Source of the DNA: Aurantiochytrium sp. KH105 | Lineage: Eukaryota; Sar; Bigyra; Thraustochytrida; Thraustochytriidae | DNA: 64,000 nucleotides | Direction: 5' to 3' | Assembly (NCBI GenBank): GCA_003116975.1 | Contig: BGKB01000005.1 | Span: 191,880 to 255,879 of the forward strand | Shown here: piece by piece, positions 19,768 to 31,390 of the stretch | Numbering within the stretch: the first letter of the stretch is position 1 | Layout: every line of letters begins with the position of its first letter | Position numbers and translations under genes: made by a program | The notes under the pieces: model-generated | The model's database searches: none | Told to the model about the DNA's origin: nothing | What the model saw: the letters and a program-made list of their open reading frames with translations, nothing else

Positions 19768-22131
19768 TCAGGCGAGAACCTCCGCGCGGTTGTCCTCCTC
19801 GTCGTGGGCGAAATCCTCGCTCTCGTCCTCGTCGTCGTCCTCGGCGGCAAGATCGAGGTTACCGGCTGCCTTGAAGGAGCCCTGGGGCTCTGCGTCCGCC
19901 TCGCCCTTGACATCGTACGAGCCGACGGTAGAGTACGGCACAAAAACGCTCTTGGACTCGTAAAAGGCCTCAATGATGTCGTCGTACTTGTCTGCGACCA
20001 CCGAACGCTTGAGCTTGAGCGTGGCGGTGAGCTCATCGGTGGCGACGGAAAAGTCGAGCGGAAGAATGGTGAATTTTTGGATACGAGCTGCGTTGGAGGG
20101 AGTGACATCGCCATCGTCACCAATCTCCTTGAGCTGCTGCGTGATCTCGTCAATGAGCGCTTCGTTGTTACAGGCATCCTCGATGGTCTCTCCATACTCC
20201 TTGGCAGGTCCGTCAAGCGCCGAGGTGCCGGGAAGCTCTCCCGTGGCGCCCTGCGTCTTGAGGGTGAGCAGGACGGCCATGAACTTGCGCCTGTCGCCAA
20301 CCATCATGGCGTTGGAAACAAAAGGCATGCGCGCCTTGATGGCGTCCTCAATGGGTACGGGCGCCACGTTCTCGCCACCAGCACCAATGATGAGCTCCTT
20401 GTAGCGGCCAGTGATTTTGACCATGCCACGCGTGGAGATGGCACCCTTGTCACCACTGTGGAGCCATCCCTCGGAGTCGATGGTCGCTGCATTCTTCTCC
20501 TCGATCTCGGCGACATGGTCGTCGCCAAGCTTGGGGTTGGCAAGGTAGCCCATCATGATGTGGCGACCACGGAAGCAGATTTCGCCCTGTTCCTCCTCGG
20601 AGGCGTGAAGAATGTTGTCTGTGCGTGGGCATTCGGTCTTGGTACCGTCCTCGGCAACCCTGAAAACGCGGACCTCGCTGCCAGGCAGCTCAAAGCCGAC
20701 GGTGCTCCACTCGTGGGCGTCATCGAAGGACCAAGTCGTGGCGCCCGTGCACTCAGACATGCCGTAGACCTCGTTGATGTTGATGCCGAGGGCACCAAAG
20801 TACATGAGGGTCTCGCGAGTCATGGGTGCTGCGCCGGCAAAGGCAAACTTGCACTTGGAGAGGCCCAGCTTGCCCTTGATGAGACCGAGAAGCTTTTTGT
20901 AAATGCCAAGGGGGCCGTAGCTGGGGCTCTTGCCGGATCCGCCGAGCTGAAGGGCGAGCTGGTGCTCGAGGCCCTTCTTCTTGGCGGTGGTGGAGAGCTT
21001 CTTTTTGAGGCCAGTGGTTTGGGCGCCGACAGCCTTGAGCTTTTCGGCAATTTTTTCCCAGACGCGGGGCACGCCGAGGAAGAAGGTCGGCTCGACAGCG
21101 CCGAGACGCTGACCGAGGGTGCCGCGCTTGAGATCGTAGGGTCGCGCAAAGTTCACCGAGCACCAGCCCTTCATTGTCGCGCTCATGAGAATGGGGCAAA
21201 CAATGTCGACCATCATGCCGGCGACGTGGGAAAGCGGCAGGTACGAGATCAGACGCTCTTCTTCATTGGACTTGCCCACCGCGCCCGAGTAGGGAAGCAC
21301 GGAGGCAGACTCGTAGACCAAGTTGTCGTGCGAGATCATGACTGCCTTGGGGCGGCCCGTGGTACCGCTCGTGTAAATGAGTGCAGCGCACATGCCGGGC
21401 TCGATTTTGGCAATGCGGTCCTCGAGGGCACCCTGTTCGACAGTCTTGCCGAGGGCGACGAGGTCCGAAAAGGTGAGGACGTTGACCACGGAGCCATCTT
21501 CGCGGGTGATATCACTGCCGCCATCGTAAGCCCAGCAGACGATGGCCTTGAGGTAGGGAAGGTCCTCGACGACGGACTTGAATTTGTCGAAGCAAAGCTT
21601 GTTCTCCACCACCGCGACGGCCGTGTCGCTGTGGAAGGCCTTGAACTGGACCTGCTCTGCTGTGTCGGAAGGGTAGATGCCGGCGACCTTGCCGCCGGCG
21701 TGAATGGCGCCGAGTGCGGCGAAGAACCACTCTGGCGCATTAAAGCCAAAGACCGAGACGGTGTCGTGCTGCTCGAGGCCGAGGTCCATAAAGGCCTTGG
21801 CGACATTGTGGACGACAGTACGGTACTGCTTAAAGGTCCAAGACTTCCACTGGTTGCGGGGCAGGGCGGCCGGTGGCTCCTGGCCAGGGGCAAGAGGCGG
21901 GAGGTTCTCCGTGCGGATAACGACCTTGTTTCCACGCTTTGCGACGGCCTGGTCGAAGAGCTCGATGAGGGTCTTGGAGGGGCACTGCTCGGCAGAGCCG
22001 ACGCCGGTCTCCGAATAGCGAATGTTGGCTACTGCATCCTTTTCGCAGTTCCAAAAGGGGCCATCGCTCTCGTTGTACACAACGTAGTCTGACGGCTCGT
22101 TGGCCGGGGCTGTTTCCAGAGGTTTCGGCAT
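19768..22131 (-). CDS. ACSBG: Long-chain acyl-CoA synthetase, bubblegum (ACSBG) type, copy 1
   Basis: 787 residues, single exon. Activates long or very long fatty acids to acyl-CoA through an acyl-AMP. The AMP-binding loop YTSGTTGRPKAVM sits at about residues 250-262, and YGMSECTGATTWS is the A5-like motif. GRYKELIIGAGGENVAPVPIE, then MPFVSNAMMVGDRRKFMAVL, is the pattern that separates ACSBG from other ACS families. No signal peptide or clear membrane span; the C-terminal 40 residues are very acidic. I chose the ATG at 22131 (MPKPLETAP) because it aligns with the start of the second copy; the frame continues 48 codons upstream through Arg/Glu-rich leader. Likely supplies acyl-CoA for lipid synthesis or breakdown. 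Confidence 0.93.
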   Translation of the reverse strand: MPKPLETAPANEPSDYVVYNESDGPFWNCEKDAVANIRYSETGVGSAEQCPSKTLIELFDQAVAKRGNKVVIRTENLPPLAPGQEPPAALPRNQWKSWTFKQYRTVVHNVAKAFMDLGLEQHDTVSVFGFNAPEWFFAALGAIHAGGKVAGIYPSDTAEQVQFKAFHSDTAVAVVENKLCFDKFKSVVEDLPYLKAIVCWAYDGGSDITREDGSVVNVLTFSDLVALGKTVEQGALEDRIAKIEPGMCAALIYTSGTTGRPKAVMISHDNLVYESASVLPYSGAVGKSNEEERLISYLPLSHVAGMMVDIVCPILMSATMKGWCSVNFARPYDLKRGTLGQRLGAVEPTFFLGVPRVWEKIAEKLKAVGAQTTGLKKKLSTTAKKKGLEHQLALQLGGSGKSPSYGPLGIYKKLLGLIKGKLGLSKCKFAFAGAAPMTRETLMYFGALGININEVYGMSECTGATTWSFDDAHEWSTVGFELPGSEVRVFRVAEDGTKTECPRTDNILHASEEEQGEICFRGRHIMMGYLANPKLGDDHVAEIEEKNAATIDSEGWLHSGDKGAISTRGMVKITGRYKELIIGAGGENVAPVPIEDAIKARMPFVSNAMMVGDRRKFMAVLLTLKTQGATGELPGTSALDGPAKEYGETIEDACNNEALIDEITQQLKEIGDDGDVTPSNAARIQKFTILPLDFSVATDELTATLKLKRSVVADKYDDIIEAFYESKSVFVPYSTVGSYDVKGEADAEPQGSFKAAGNLDLAAEDDDEDESEDFAHDEEDNRAEVLA

Positions 22132-24803
22132 TCTCACTGTTCTGTATTGAGTCGTCCTGTTATCCCGCGGACGTATACTTTGCCTTTTTTCCAGGTCGAT
22201 CGGTTGTTGCTCGGGTTTCAGTTTTGCTCGCTCGCTCGCTCGCTCGCTCAGTTGCTTCTTGCTTTGCTTGCTCACCTACCTGCCTGCCTGCCATTCGGGC
22301 TGCTCGGGATAAGAGAGAACAAGCCCAAAAATGGGAAGTGGGGACGTGAAGCACTTGCGACAGTTCCCATTTTCTTCTTGTGCGGCCGAAAAGATTTGCT
22401 TCTGTTATTTGCTATCGGTCGCTCGCCTCACTCGCCTCCCCTCCTCCACTGCTATGCGTGCGGTGCAGCCTGGGCCGCTCTGCTGCTGCCGGCAGAATCT
22501 GGGCTGCTCGTACGTACCTCACTCCTCGCTCGTGGGTAGTCATGCCATCACTCTGTCAGTCAGACGTGCAGTGCGTGCGTGCGTGCGTGCGTTGCGTGCG
22601 TGCAGACCAAACTCCATCGGCCAGCTCCATGCCACCGCGGAAGTGGTGTGGCAACTACTAGCGCACGCACTCCCAGCCTGCCTCCGTTCACACTGTGAGG
22701 GTGGGAGAGCCCTCACCCGGCACCCCTGCAAAGAAGTAGAGGCCGCGTCTCGCCTCCGCCATGCGTGCACAAGCGCTCAAGACCACCTTGGTTGATTGAA
22801 CACAGTCCACGACGGCGCGCCCGGCTACGTTCTTTCTCCGCCCCCTCCTCCTCGTCGGCCTCCTCGAGGTCGTCGTGGTGCTCGAGGCCGAGGTCGAGGT
22901 CGAGGTCGCGATGCGATGCGAGTCAACCCGACCCAAGCGAGCAACTGCAACCTGCAAGCAAGCAGGCAAGGTCGACCCGAGTTCCAAGGCGGCCGAGACG
23001 CGTGTCCGAGCGAGCCGCGGCGGCGAGAACCGGACTGGCGCGGCGTGCCGACATGCCGCAGCCTGCACTTGACTGGCCGCGAGCGAACCTCGCCCGGGGC
23101 GTGCGGTAAGTAAAAGTAGCCGAGGGCCCGGCCGGGGTGCCCCTCTTCTCCGCCGTACGCGCCGCCAATTCGCCGCTCCCGCTTGCTGCTTTCTTCGCCG
23201 CCTTCACGCCTGCACCGCGCGCGGGTGCCTGTCGCGAGGCCTCGGCGGTCTCGGCCTTGAACTCGGCCTTGGACTTGGTCTCGGTCTCGGAGGGCGCTGC
23301 AGCTTGCCAGATTGAGGATTTTGGTCGAAGTCCCGAGTTGGGTCGCGGCTCGGCCACTGCGGCAGGCCGGACCAACCCGGCGCCGCGGCCGGCCTGGATC
23401 CCGCGGCGCGGCCCTCGCTCGCCACTTGCGCAGGTGCTGCGCCGCAGACAGGGTCCCGGGGCTCGACCCTCGCGACCGCGGCGACGGGTGCGCGGCATGA
23501 CGAGCTTGTGATCGTCCTGGTCCACCTGGGCACGAATGCATGAATGAACAACAAAAATCGACAAAAACAACTCAATTGAAACAACACAATAAACGACAGA
23601 ACCAAACGGAGCAATCAACAGCCAAAACCTGCAAGGCCGTCATGCGTCTTGCGCTCCAGTCTTGACTCGAGCGTCGTTGTCTGAAAAATGATGCCATTTA
23701 TCCCAGCCTGAGCCATGCGTGCCTTGAACCATCTCATCTCGGCCAATGTAGTAAATTCCGTCCAAACCGACCAGAGATCCGTCACTCCGTCCTCTGCTCG
23801 GCACGCCAACTTGCGCAGAGCGAGCGACCCGAGCGCGCGGTGCCGGGCGGGCGCGGCGATCCAAGACGTGCCAGGCGAGACGTCCCGGGTCTCCTCCGCC
23901 CGCTTCCAAGATACGCCAAGGCCCGGGACCTCGCTGGGCTGCTACTACACTAGTACTAGTGAGTGCCTCTCTAGCTAGCTACAGCTGGCTGCACACGCGC
24001 TCTCCTCGCCTCGCTTGCCTCGCCGCGGTTGCCTCGCCGCGCCTCGCGCCGCGGGCCCGGGGACCTCGCGTGGCCGCGGCCGCGCAGCGTCGGAATTGCG
24101 CGCCGCAGCGCAGGGCAGGGCAGGGCAGAGCAGCGCCAGAGGCGTGGCGGGCAGTGCACGCGCCGCGCTCGAGCAGTGCAGAACGGAGCGGAGAGAGCGC
24201 AGCACGTGCACGGCATTTGGACCGGCAGCGCCGCAGGCGGAAGAAGAGGGAAGGGAGGAGTGAAGGAAGGAAGCAAGGAAGGAGCGAGGGAGGGAGCTTG
24301 TGGCAAAGACTTGGTGGACGCGGTTTGATTGATGATTGGATTGTTTGTTTGTTTGTTTGTTTGTTTATTTGTTTCTTCGTCAGTTTGTTTGTTTGTGATG
24401 AGCTTGCTGTTGCGGCTGCGTATGAAAATAAGCGGCTTCTTGTGGCTAGCCGCAGCAAGATACACGGCGGGATTGAATTTCGATCGACTTATCGATCAAG
24501 CGGCTGCATTCAGCATTTTCTTCTTCCCTAAAGAGCAGCACCAGGGCAAGCAGAAAATAAAGAAAAAGAAAGCAAAACCAAAACCACAGACATCATTAAA
24601 AAAAAGGATACGACGAGTGCCAAGGAGGACATCTCGAAAACACAATGGGGGAAGAGAGGGGATGATGCAGGCGGCCGCGGCCTCGTCTGCTCCGCGCATG
24701 AGGTATAAATGAAATGAACGGAAGCGAGCGGAGCGGAGCTGGGCTGGGCTAGCACAGGATTGATCGACCGTGCGTGCATGCAAGAATCGGGCGGCGTCAA
24801 CAT
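22132..24803. other. GC-rich intergenic between the ACSBG copies
   Basis: 2.7 kb holding the upstream region of copy 1 and the 3' flank of copy 2. Short repeats abound: CTCG (22227-22249), GTGC (22570-22602), GTC/GAGGTC-type runs near 22860-22915 and TTTG (24341-24399). ORFs of up to 238 codons are Arg/Ala/Pro-rich. One minus frame (about 23100-23500) has a Lys/Ala/Glu stretch (KSKAEFKAETAEA) that looks slightly protein-like, but nothing ties it to a family and it is not called. Confidence 0.6.
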
Positions 24804-27146
24804 CTAATTGTCCTCGTCAATCGCCTCGAGGACATCGACGTTTTGAAGATCCGGATCATCGTCGCCAATCATGCTAAAGTCGCCCTTGAAGGAGCCATCG
24901 ACGATGGCGTCGTCGACCGGGCCGCCCGTGGCGTAGGCGCCAACGGTCGAGTACGGCACAAAAACGCTCTTGGACTCGTAAAAGGCCTCGATGATGTCTT
25001 CGTACTTGTCTGCGACCACGGAGCGCTTGAGCTTGAGCGTGGCCGTGAGCTCGTCTGTGGAGACGGAAAAGTCGAGCGGGAGAATGGTGAACTTTTGGAT
25101 GCGAGCCGCGTTCGAGGGCGTAACATCGCCGTCATCACCGATCGCCTTGAGCTGTGTCGTGATCTCGTCAATGAGCGCCTCGTTGTCGCAGGCATCCTCG
25201 ATGGTCTCACCGTAGTCGGCGGCAGCGCCCATGAGCTTGTTCGTACCAGGAAGCTCGCCCGTGGCGCCAACCGTCTTGAGGGTGAGGAGGACAGCCATGA
25301 ACTTGCGCTTATCTCCGACCATCATGGCGTTGGAGACAAAAGGCATGCGCGCCTTGATGGCGTCCTCGATAGGGACGGGCGCAACGTTCTCGCCACCGGC
25401 GCCAATAATGAGCTCCTTGTAGCGACCGGTGATCTTGAGCATGCCAAGGGCAGAAATGGCGCCCTTGTCACCGCTGTGAAGCCAGCCCTCGGAGTCGATC
25501 GCGGCAGCGTTCTTCTCCTCGATCTCGGCAACGTGGTCGTCGCCGAGCTTAGGGTTGGCAAGGTAGCCCATCATGATGTTACGGCCACGGAAGCACACCT
25601 CGCCCTGCTCCTCCTCGGTGGCGTGCATAATATTGGCGGCGCGCGGGCACTCGGTCTTGGTACCGTCCTCGGCAATCTTGAAGACGCGGACCTCGCAGCT
25701 GGGCATCTCGTAACCGACAGTGCCCCACTCGTGGGCCTTGTCCGTGGACCAGGTGACGGCACCGGAGCACTCGGACATGCCATAGACCTCGTTTACGTTG
25801 ATGTTCAGCGCGCCAAAGTACTGAAGGGTCTCACGAGTCATGGGCGCGGCACCGGCAAAGGCAAACTTGCACTTGGAGAGGCCCAGCTTGCCCTTGATGA
25901 GTCCGAGGAGCTTCTTGTAGATGCCAAGGGGGCCAAAGCCAGGGTTGGCACCGGAGCGGCCGATTTGCTGCTCCTCCTGGAACTCGAGACCGCGCTTCTT
26001 GGCGGCCGTGGAGAGCTTCTTCTTGAGGCCAGTGGTTTTGGCACCGACGGCCATAAGCTTTTCCTGAATCTTTTCCCACACACGGGGCACGCCAAGGAAG
26101 ATGGTGGGCTCCACGACATTGAGGCGCTGACCCAGCGTCCCGGCGCGCAGATCGTACGGGCGAGCAAAGCAGACGCAGATGCGGCCCTTGTGGAACGCAG
26201 TGGCAATGATAGGGGCAACGATGTCAACCATCATACCGGCGACGTGCGAGAGAGGCAGGTACGAGAGAATGCGCTCCTCGGCATTGGTCATGCAGGCTCC
26301 TCCAAGGTTGGGAACGACGGCACTGGCCTCAAAAACGAGGTTATCGTGCGACATCATAACGGCCTTGGGGCGGCCAGTGGTGCCACTGGTGTAGATGAGG
26401 GCAGAGCACATGGTGGGCTCGATCTTGGAGATGCGCTCGTCAAGTGCGGCCTCCTCGACGGTGTCGCCGCGCTTGAGAAACTCAGCAAAGGTGAGGACCT
26501 CGACAACGGAGCCGTCCTCGCGAGTGATGTCCGTGGCTTCATAGTCCCAGCAAACAATGGCCTTGAGGTAAGGAAGATCCTCGGCGACCTCGGCAAACTT
26601 CTTGAAGCACTGCTCATTTTCGACAACGGCAACAGCGGTGTCGCTGTGAAAGGCCTTAAACTGGACCTGTGCGGGCGTGTCTGAGGGGTAAATGCCGGCG
26701 ATTTTGGCACCTGCATGCACGGCGCCGATGGCACTAAGGAACCATTCGGGTGAGTTGAAGCCAAAGATGGAGACGGCGTCATGCTGCTCAACGCCGAGGT
26801 CCATGAGGGCCCTGGCGATGCGGTGGACGTCGGCCTTGTATTGTTTCCAGGTCCAGGACTTCCAGTCCTTGAGCGGAAGCGCCTCCGGGGGTTCTTCGCC
26901 GCGGCGGAGCGTGGGCATGTTTTCCGTGCGGAAGGCGATTCTGTTGCCGCCGCGCTTGACGGCCCTCTCGAAGACGTCAATGAGCGTGAGCGCAGGGATG
27001 ACACTCTCGGAGCCCACGCCGGTCTCGCTAAAGTTCACGCGCGAGACGCCGCTGGACTCGGCAGTCCAGAAGGGGCCATCCTCCTCGTGATAGACGGCGT
27101 AGTCGCTCGGCTTGTTCACCGGCGCGGCGGCGTCGGGGGTGGGCAT
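24804..27146 (-). CDS. ACSBG: Long-chain acyl-CoA synthetase, bubblegum (ACSBG) type, copy 2
   Basis: 780 residues, single exon, ATG at 27146 (MPTPDAAAPVNKPSDY). Same motifs and same order as copy 1: YTSGTTGRPKAVM, YGMSECSGAVTWS, GRYKELIIGAGGENVAP. The two proteins are very similar along nearly the whole length and differ mainly in the first 15 residues, scattered substitutions, and the C-terminal tail, which here ends in DLQNVDVLEAIDEDN. Same strand, 2.7 kb apart, so a tandem duplicate. Both copies keep all catalytic motifs, so both are probably active; a difference in chain-length preference or expression would be inference. Confidence 0.93.
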   Translation of the reverse strand: MPTPDAAAPVNKPSDYAVYHEEDGPFWTAESSGVSRVNFSETGVGSESVIPALTLIDVFERAVKRGGNRIAFRTENMPTLRRGEEPPEALPLKDWKSWTWKQYKADVHRIARALMDLGVEQHDAVSIFGFNSPEWFLSAIGAVHAGAKIAGIYPSDTPAQVQFKAFHSDTAVAVVENEQCFKKFAEVAEDLPYLKAIVCWDYEATDITREDGSVVEVLTFAEFLKRGDTVEEAALDERISKIEPTMCSALIYTSGTTGRPKAVMMSHDNLVFEASAVVPNLGGACMTNAEERILSYLPLSHVAGMMVDIVAPIIATAFHKGRICVCFARPYDLRAGTLGQRLNVVEPTIFLGVPRVWEKIQEKLMAVGAKTTGLKKKLSTAAKKRGLEFQEEQQIGRSGANPGFGPLGIYKKLLGLIKGKLGLSKCKFAFAGAAPMTRETLQYFGALNINVNEVYGMSECSGAVTWSTDKAHEWGTVGYEMPSCEVRVFKIAEDGTKTECPRAANIMHATEEEQGEVCFRGRNIMMGYLANPKLGDDHVAEIEEKNAAAIDSEGWLHSGDKGAISALGMLKITGRYKELIIGAGGENVAPVPIEDAIKARMPFVSNAMMVGDKRKFMAVLLTLKTVGATGELPGTNKLMGAAADYGETIEDACDNEALIDEITTQLKAIGDDGDVTPSNAARIQKFTILPLDFSVSTDELTATLKLKRSVVADKYEDIIEAFYESKSVFVPYSTVGAYATGGPVDDAIVDGSFKGDFSMIGDDDPDLQNVDVLEAIDEDN

Positions 27147-30100
27147 CTTTACCTCCTCTCGCTCGCTCGCTCACACGCTGTCTGTCTTGGCTGTCTTGCT
27201 GTCTCTCGGGCGGTCTGTCTGCAGCGAGCTGCGCGTCGGCGGGTCGCGATGCACCGCGGCGGATCTGGCAAGCGGGCAGCCGTGGAGGTTTCGGAATTGA
27301 TCGCTCCGCCGATCGATACCGATCGATCGGCCGATCGCTCCAGCGAAGTCGTGTCGCGCGCGCGACCGGGGACAGGAGGCCGGGGTCCCAGTGCGCTCCA
27401 GAGGGTGAGAGAGGGAGAGAGAGGCAAGTCACTTAGAGAGCGCGTGTGAGTGCACGCGGTACAGAGGGTGAGGCGAGAGGGGGAGAGAGAGAGAGAGGAG
27501 CGCGGCCAGGAAATGAAAGGACGGGAAATGGAAATGAACGACCAACTACGTGTTGTTGCGGGAAACACACGCGGCCTGCAAGGCGTGCAGCAGCGCCTGG
27601 ACTTGGAATCATAACGCAGGCGGATGCCGCTCGGGCGTGCCAGAGCCTGCGGCTCTGCTTGCGTGCGTGCGTGCGGGCTTGCTTGCTTGCTTGCTTGCTT
27701 GCCTTGCTTGCTCGCTTCGCCGCCCTCTTTCTTGACTTGTACTGGCTACGCCGTTCGCGCGGGCAGATCGGGACAGGATGCTGGAAGCCAGGAATGCAGA
27801 TCGGGTGCAGGCGGCGGTCGGTCAAGGCTGCCTCTCTGCGCGGCGCGGCGCCTGTGACGAGTTTGGCGAGTGTGAAGGAATACGTGGGCTTGGAAAGGGA
27901 CGACCTGAGCGGGCGGGAGAGGATGGACGGAGGGAGGGATGGATGGATAACGAAGGCGGGGAGGAGGAGCAGCAGCAGCAGCTGCAGCTGCAGGTAGTGT
28001 GCACAGCCGCAGGGAGCGGTGGCTGGAAAATGGACGACCGTGAGAGCCACACTTCTTCCTGGTGATTAACATTGTTTTCTTTTGCTTTCTTTGATTTCTG
28101 TATCGGAAAACTTTCGCTCCTTCTTCACCATTTCTCCCTCGGCGCGCCGCGACCCGACGCAACGGAGGGAAGACCCGGCGCATGCATGGAAAGCCCCGCG
28201 CGCACGCGTGAAATGCCGCAGCCGCAGCCAGCCAGCCAGGCGCGGGAGATTGATCGATGGGGACTGAGCGCGCTCATTCTTTACTTGTATTATTATTTCA
28301 TTTTTATTGATGTTTCTTTTTGCGCAAAAGCGACTGCGACCGACAGACTGCAATGCGAGCTCGCGCTCCTCGGCGCTCGCGCCGCCACAGCGCGCTGTAG
28401 CTAGCTAGCTAGCTGCAACCGCCGCGTGCCTGCAGTGCAGCTGCTAAGCTGCTGCTACAGCTGCTGCGAGCGCGAGCGTGCGCGACACGACCAGCGTGCC
28501 GCGCCAGCTGACGCGCACTTGCGCAGGAATACTTCCCTTGGTTGGTCCGGCGAAGCGAAGGAGAGAAAGAAAGGAAAGATAAGGCACGCCTCCACCGATG
28601 ATACTTCCCGCCTGGCGCGGCAGCAGCAGTGCAGCTGCAGCTGGCTGCCGCAGGCGCTCGGCTCGGCTCGGCTCGGCTCGGCTTCGGTCGTCGTACCGCG
28701 AGAACGTTCAAGTGGCGTCGCGTCGCGTCAAGTGGCGCCGCGTCGCGAGGAACCAGCGCAGCAGCGGCAGCGGCGCGGCCAGTGGTGAGACTGTCTGCGG
28801 CACGTGCACGTGCTGCGCTCGGAGGCCTTTCAAAAACCTTGCAAGGAAGAAAGAAAGAAGTAGGGCCATCACTCCGCGCACACTAACTGCCACCTCGGAG
28901 CGGCCGTGGCGTGACGCGCAAAATTCGCGACAATACTTGTCATTTTTATTTTTATTTTTTTTCTCGTTGGAAGGTTTTCCACGCGGCTTCGAGGCGGCGA
29001 AATTTAACAGACCCAGTGCGCTTGCCGGGGGGGGTAGCATGGAGAGGAGGGGGGTAGGAAAAAATGGGCGCACAGCGAGGCACAGCATGAAAAAAACGAC
29101 CAAGTACACCCTCTGTAGCAAGGGTGAAAAATGAGTCGATCATCAAAAATATGACGAAGGCCGCCCTCTGTGGCAAGAGTGTAGAATGGCTCCAATCCCT
29201 GCAGTAAAGGGGTGGAGAGGAAAATGAGCCCAAAATTCGACAAAGTCCAACTGATGTAGTGAAGGGTCGTACAAAGACACTGCAAATGCAAGAAGGAAAC
29301 GTTTGTACACAAATGATTTCGTTTAAGCAGTTTCGGAAGTGGTAGCACGGCTCATAAGAACTACCTTTACGGGTCTTGAAAAGCGTTCTCGCCATCCTTG
29401 CGNTCCAGCCGTTGCGGCGTCGGCCAGCTTTGCGTTTGATTGCCTCGCAAGGCTCTGATCGGCCAGGCTCGCAGAAAGAAGTTCGCAGCGCCGCAGCAGC
29501 AATGCAGAGCAGCCAGCTCGTGCCGCACCGCGCGAACTCCAGGCGCGCTTGCTGTTGCTCGCATGTTGGTCGCGGGAGAAGGAGACGGAAACGCGGCGCT
29601 CTCGCCGCTGAAAGAAGGAAAACAATGCAGAAAGCTGACCAGCCCAGCACGCCTCGCCGCCCGCCGCGTCCCGTAACAGCACCTTCGATATCTGAGTCAT
29701 GAGATATGATAGCGGACCCCGCGAAACTAGCCGAGACGCGGGGCCCGGGTCCCCGGGGGGTAGACCGGCGACGTCGACGGTGCACACGCCGTGTCGACAG
29801 GCGCGCGGAGACCGCGCGCAAGGAGGGAGGGAAGTACGGCGCACGGGGCCTCGGCGCGCAGACGTGCGCGGCGCCCCCACGCCGGTCCGATAATCGGCGC
29901 CGGCGCGGCGGCAGAAGGGACAGGTCCATTAGGTCCATTCGATCTGGCTGCTGCTTTTTTTCTTTTGTTTCTTTTTGGAAAGCGCCGCGCAAGCAAGCAC
30001 GCGTCGCGCGTCCCATGTTTTTACGTATTGCTCAAGGCAGCCTGAGCGAGCACGATCTCGATCGGCCTCCGCACGTCAGGGCAGCTGCAGTACTACACAG

Positions 30101-31390
30101 CGACCCGCTGCCGGTAGCGCAAGTTCGGAATGTCGCCGCTGCGGCCGCAGCCGCAGCCGGCTGCAGATGCTGGACTGAAGGCGGGGAAAAAAAGCTATAA
30201 CGACGGATGCCTCGAGTCTGTCTGGGCTGGCTGCTGACAGTGAGTCTGCGTGTCTCGGGAAGGCGCGTTCTGAGGAGAACGGGCAGCGGTGGGGGGAGAA
30301 AGGAGACTTTTTGCAGCACGGCCTGGGAAAGACAAAGTGAAGTAGAAGTGAGATGAAATGGAATTCGGAGAATGTCGAGGACGATGGCGATGTTCGCAGC
30401 GAAGCACGTGACGCATGCGCAGCAGCAGCAACAGGCAGATCAAGATCGCAAAAGGCAGCCCTCGTTTATGACCGACGCGAGACGCGAGGTCTCGTCCCGC
30501 AAACGAATCCCGCGAGGCTCATTCGTTCCTGCACCAAACCAGCAGCCCTGAATTTTTTTTATTTTTGAAGACGCATGCATTCCGGGCCTAGGCCTAGTCT
30601 TGACCAAAGTCTCGCACCTCATTCCAAGATGCACTCCGCGTCGTGCACTGCCTGCAGCTGACCAGCAGACTTGCCCCGCCGTAGGCTGTTACTTTGAGTC
30701 GCTGAGACTGAGACAAGTACAGGCCGTCACGCGTTCGCAGCGCATCGACACGGGCCTTTTGAACCGGGCGGCGTCAGACAGGAAGTACTTCCTACTTTCC
30801 AAAGCACGCTGACGCATGACAGAACCGAGAGCGCCGCCTTGCGACAGAGTTTTATCGTTTGCTTGGTTGCGCAAGCTTGATGCGACGGCTACTTCCCGTC
30901 GACCCGAGCATGCCCAGTCGAAGACGAAAGCCCTCGAAAGCAAGCTACCAGGCTGCTGGCTAGCATTGTGTGGCAACCTACGAATCGAAGACGAAAGCTC
31001 TCCAAAGCAAGCTACGAGGCTGCTAGCTAGCATTGTGTGGCAACCTACGATCTAACCCAGCTTTGGGAGCATGGAAATTCACTCACAAGTGGAGGCCCGC
31101 CGTCAACAGCACAGCCAACAACATGCGCTTGGCCACCTCCCTGCCTTACCTGCCAGCAAGAAAGAGCAGCTTGCAAACTCTGAGGTGGGAGAAGAAGAAG
31201 CCTAGAAGTCCTTATGAGGTTCTGAGGGAGTCCTCATCAGGTTTTTTTGCCTCCTCCTCCATTCACAAACCATAAACACGAGCCGGTCGGCAGCCGCATC
31301 GACAACGGCATATTTCCTGAAAGGACCCTCCCTTTCTCCTTAATGCGCTCTTTCTGTCTCTACCTCGTTGTGATTGATTTTGCATCTGTG
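27147..31390. other. Long gene-poor, low-complexity region
   Basis: About 4.2 kb with no supportable gene. Contains CTCGCTCG (27155-27175), GATCGATCGGCC-type near-palindromes (27315-27335), GTGC/GCTT runs (27660-27710), CTAGCTAGCTAG (about 28395-28412), CGGCT pentamers (28657-28682), a single N at 29403 and a 66-bp tandem duplication at 30918-31050. Minus ORFs of 354 and 185 codons around 28950-30016 cross the N and are Arg/Ser/Pro-rich with no domain. Confidence 0.65.
30918..31050. repeat. Tandem duplication, two 66-bp copies
   Basis: Copies at 30918-30983 and 30985-31050, each beginning TCGAAGACGAAAGC and ending AGCATTGTGTGGCAACCTACGA, with only a few differences. It is not part of a convincing ORF. 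Confidence 0.9.

Noticed and set aside
19804-22092. 762-codon plus-strand ORF antisense to ACSBG copy 1, and a 636-codon one opposite copy 2 (24774-26684)
   Set aside because: Both lie fully opposite well-supported enzymes. Strong G/C third-position bias leaves few stops in the antisense frame; the translations are Gly/Val/Asp/Leu-rich with no domain.
22796-23511. Several overlapping ORFs between the ACSBG copies, including a Lys/Ala-rich minus frame
   Set aside because: Mutually overlapping, GC-driven composition, no splice model or family that would favour one.
27660-27712. Regularly spaced short repeats considered as a CRISPR-like or satellite array
   Set aside because: Simple GTGC/GCTT tetranucleotide microsatellite without spacers; similar runs recur across the intergenic DNA.
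28952-30016. 354-codon and 185-codon minus ORFs in the gene-poor region
   Set aside because: Arg/Ser/Pro-rich, contain an ambiguous base, overlap one another in different frames, no domain.
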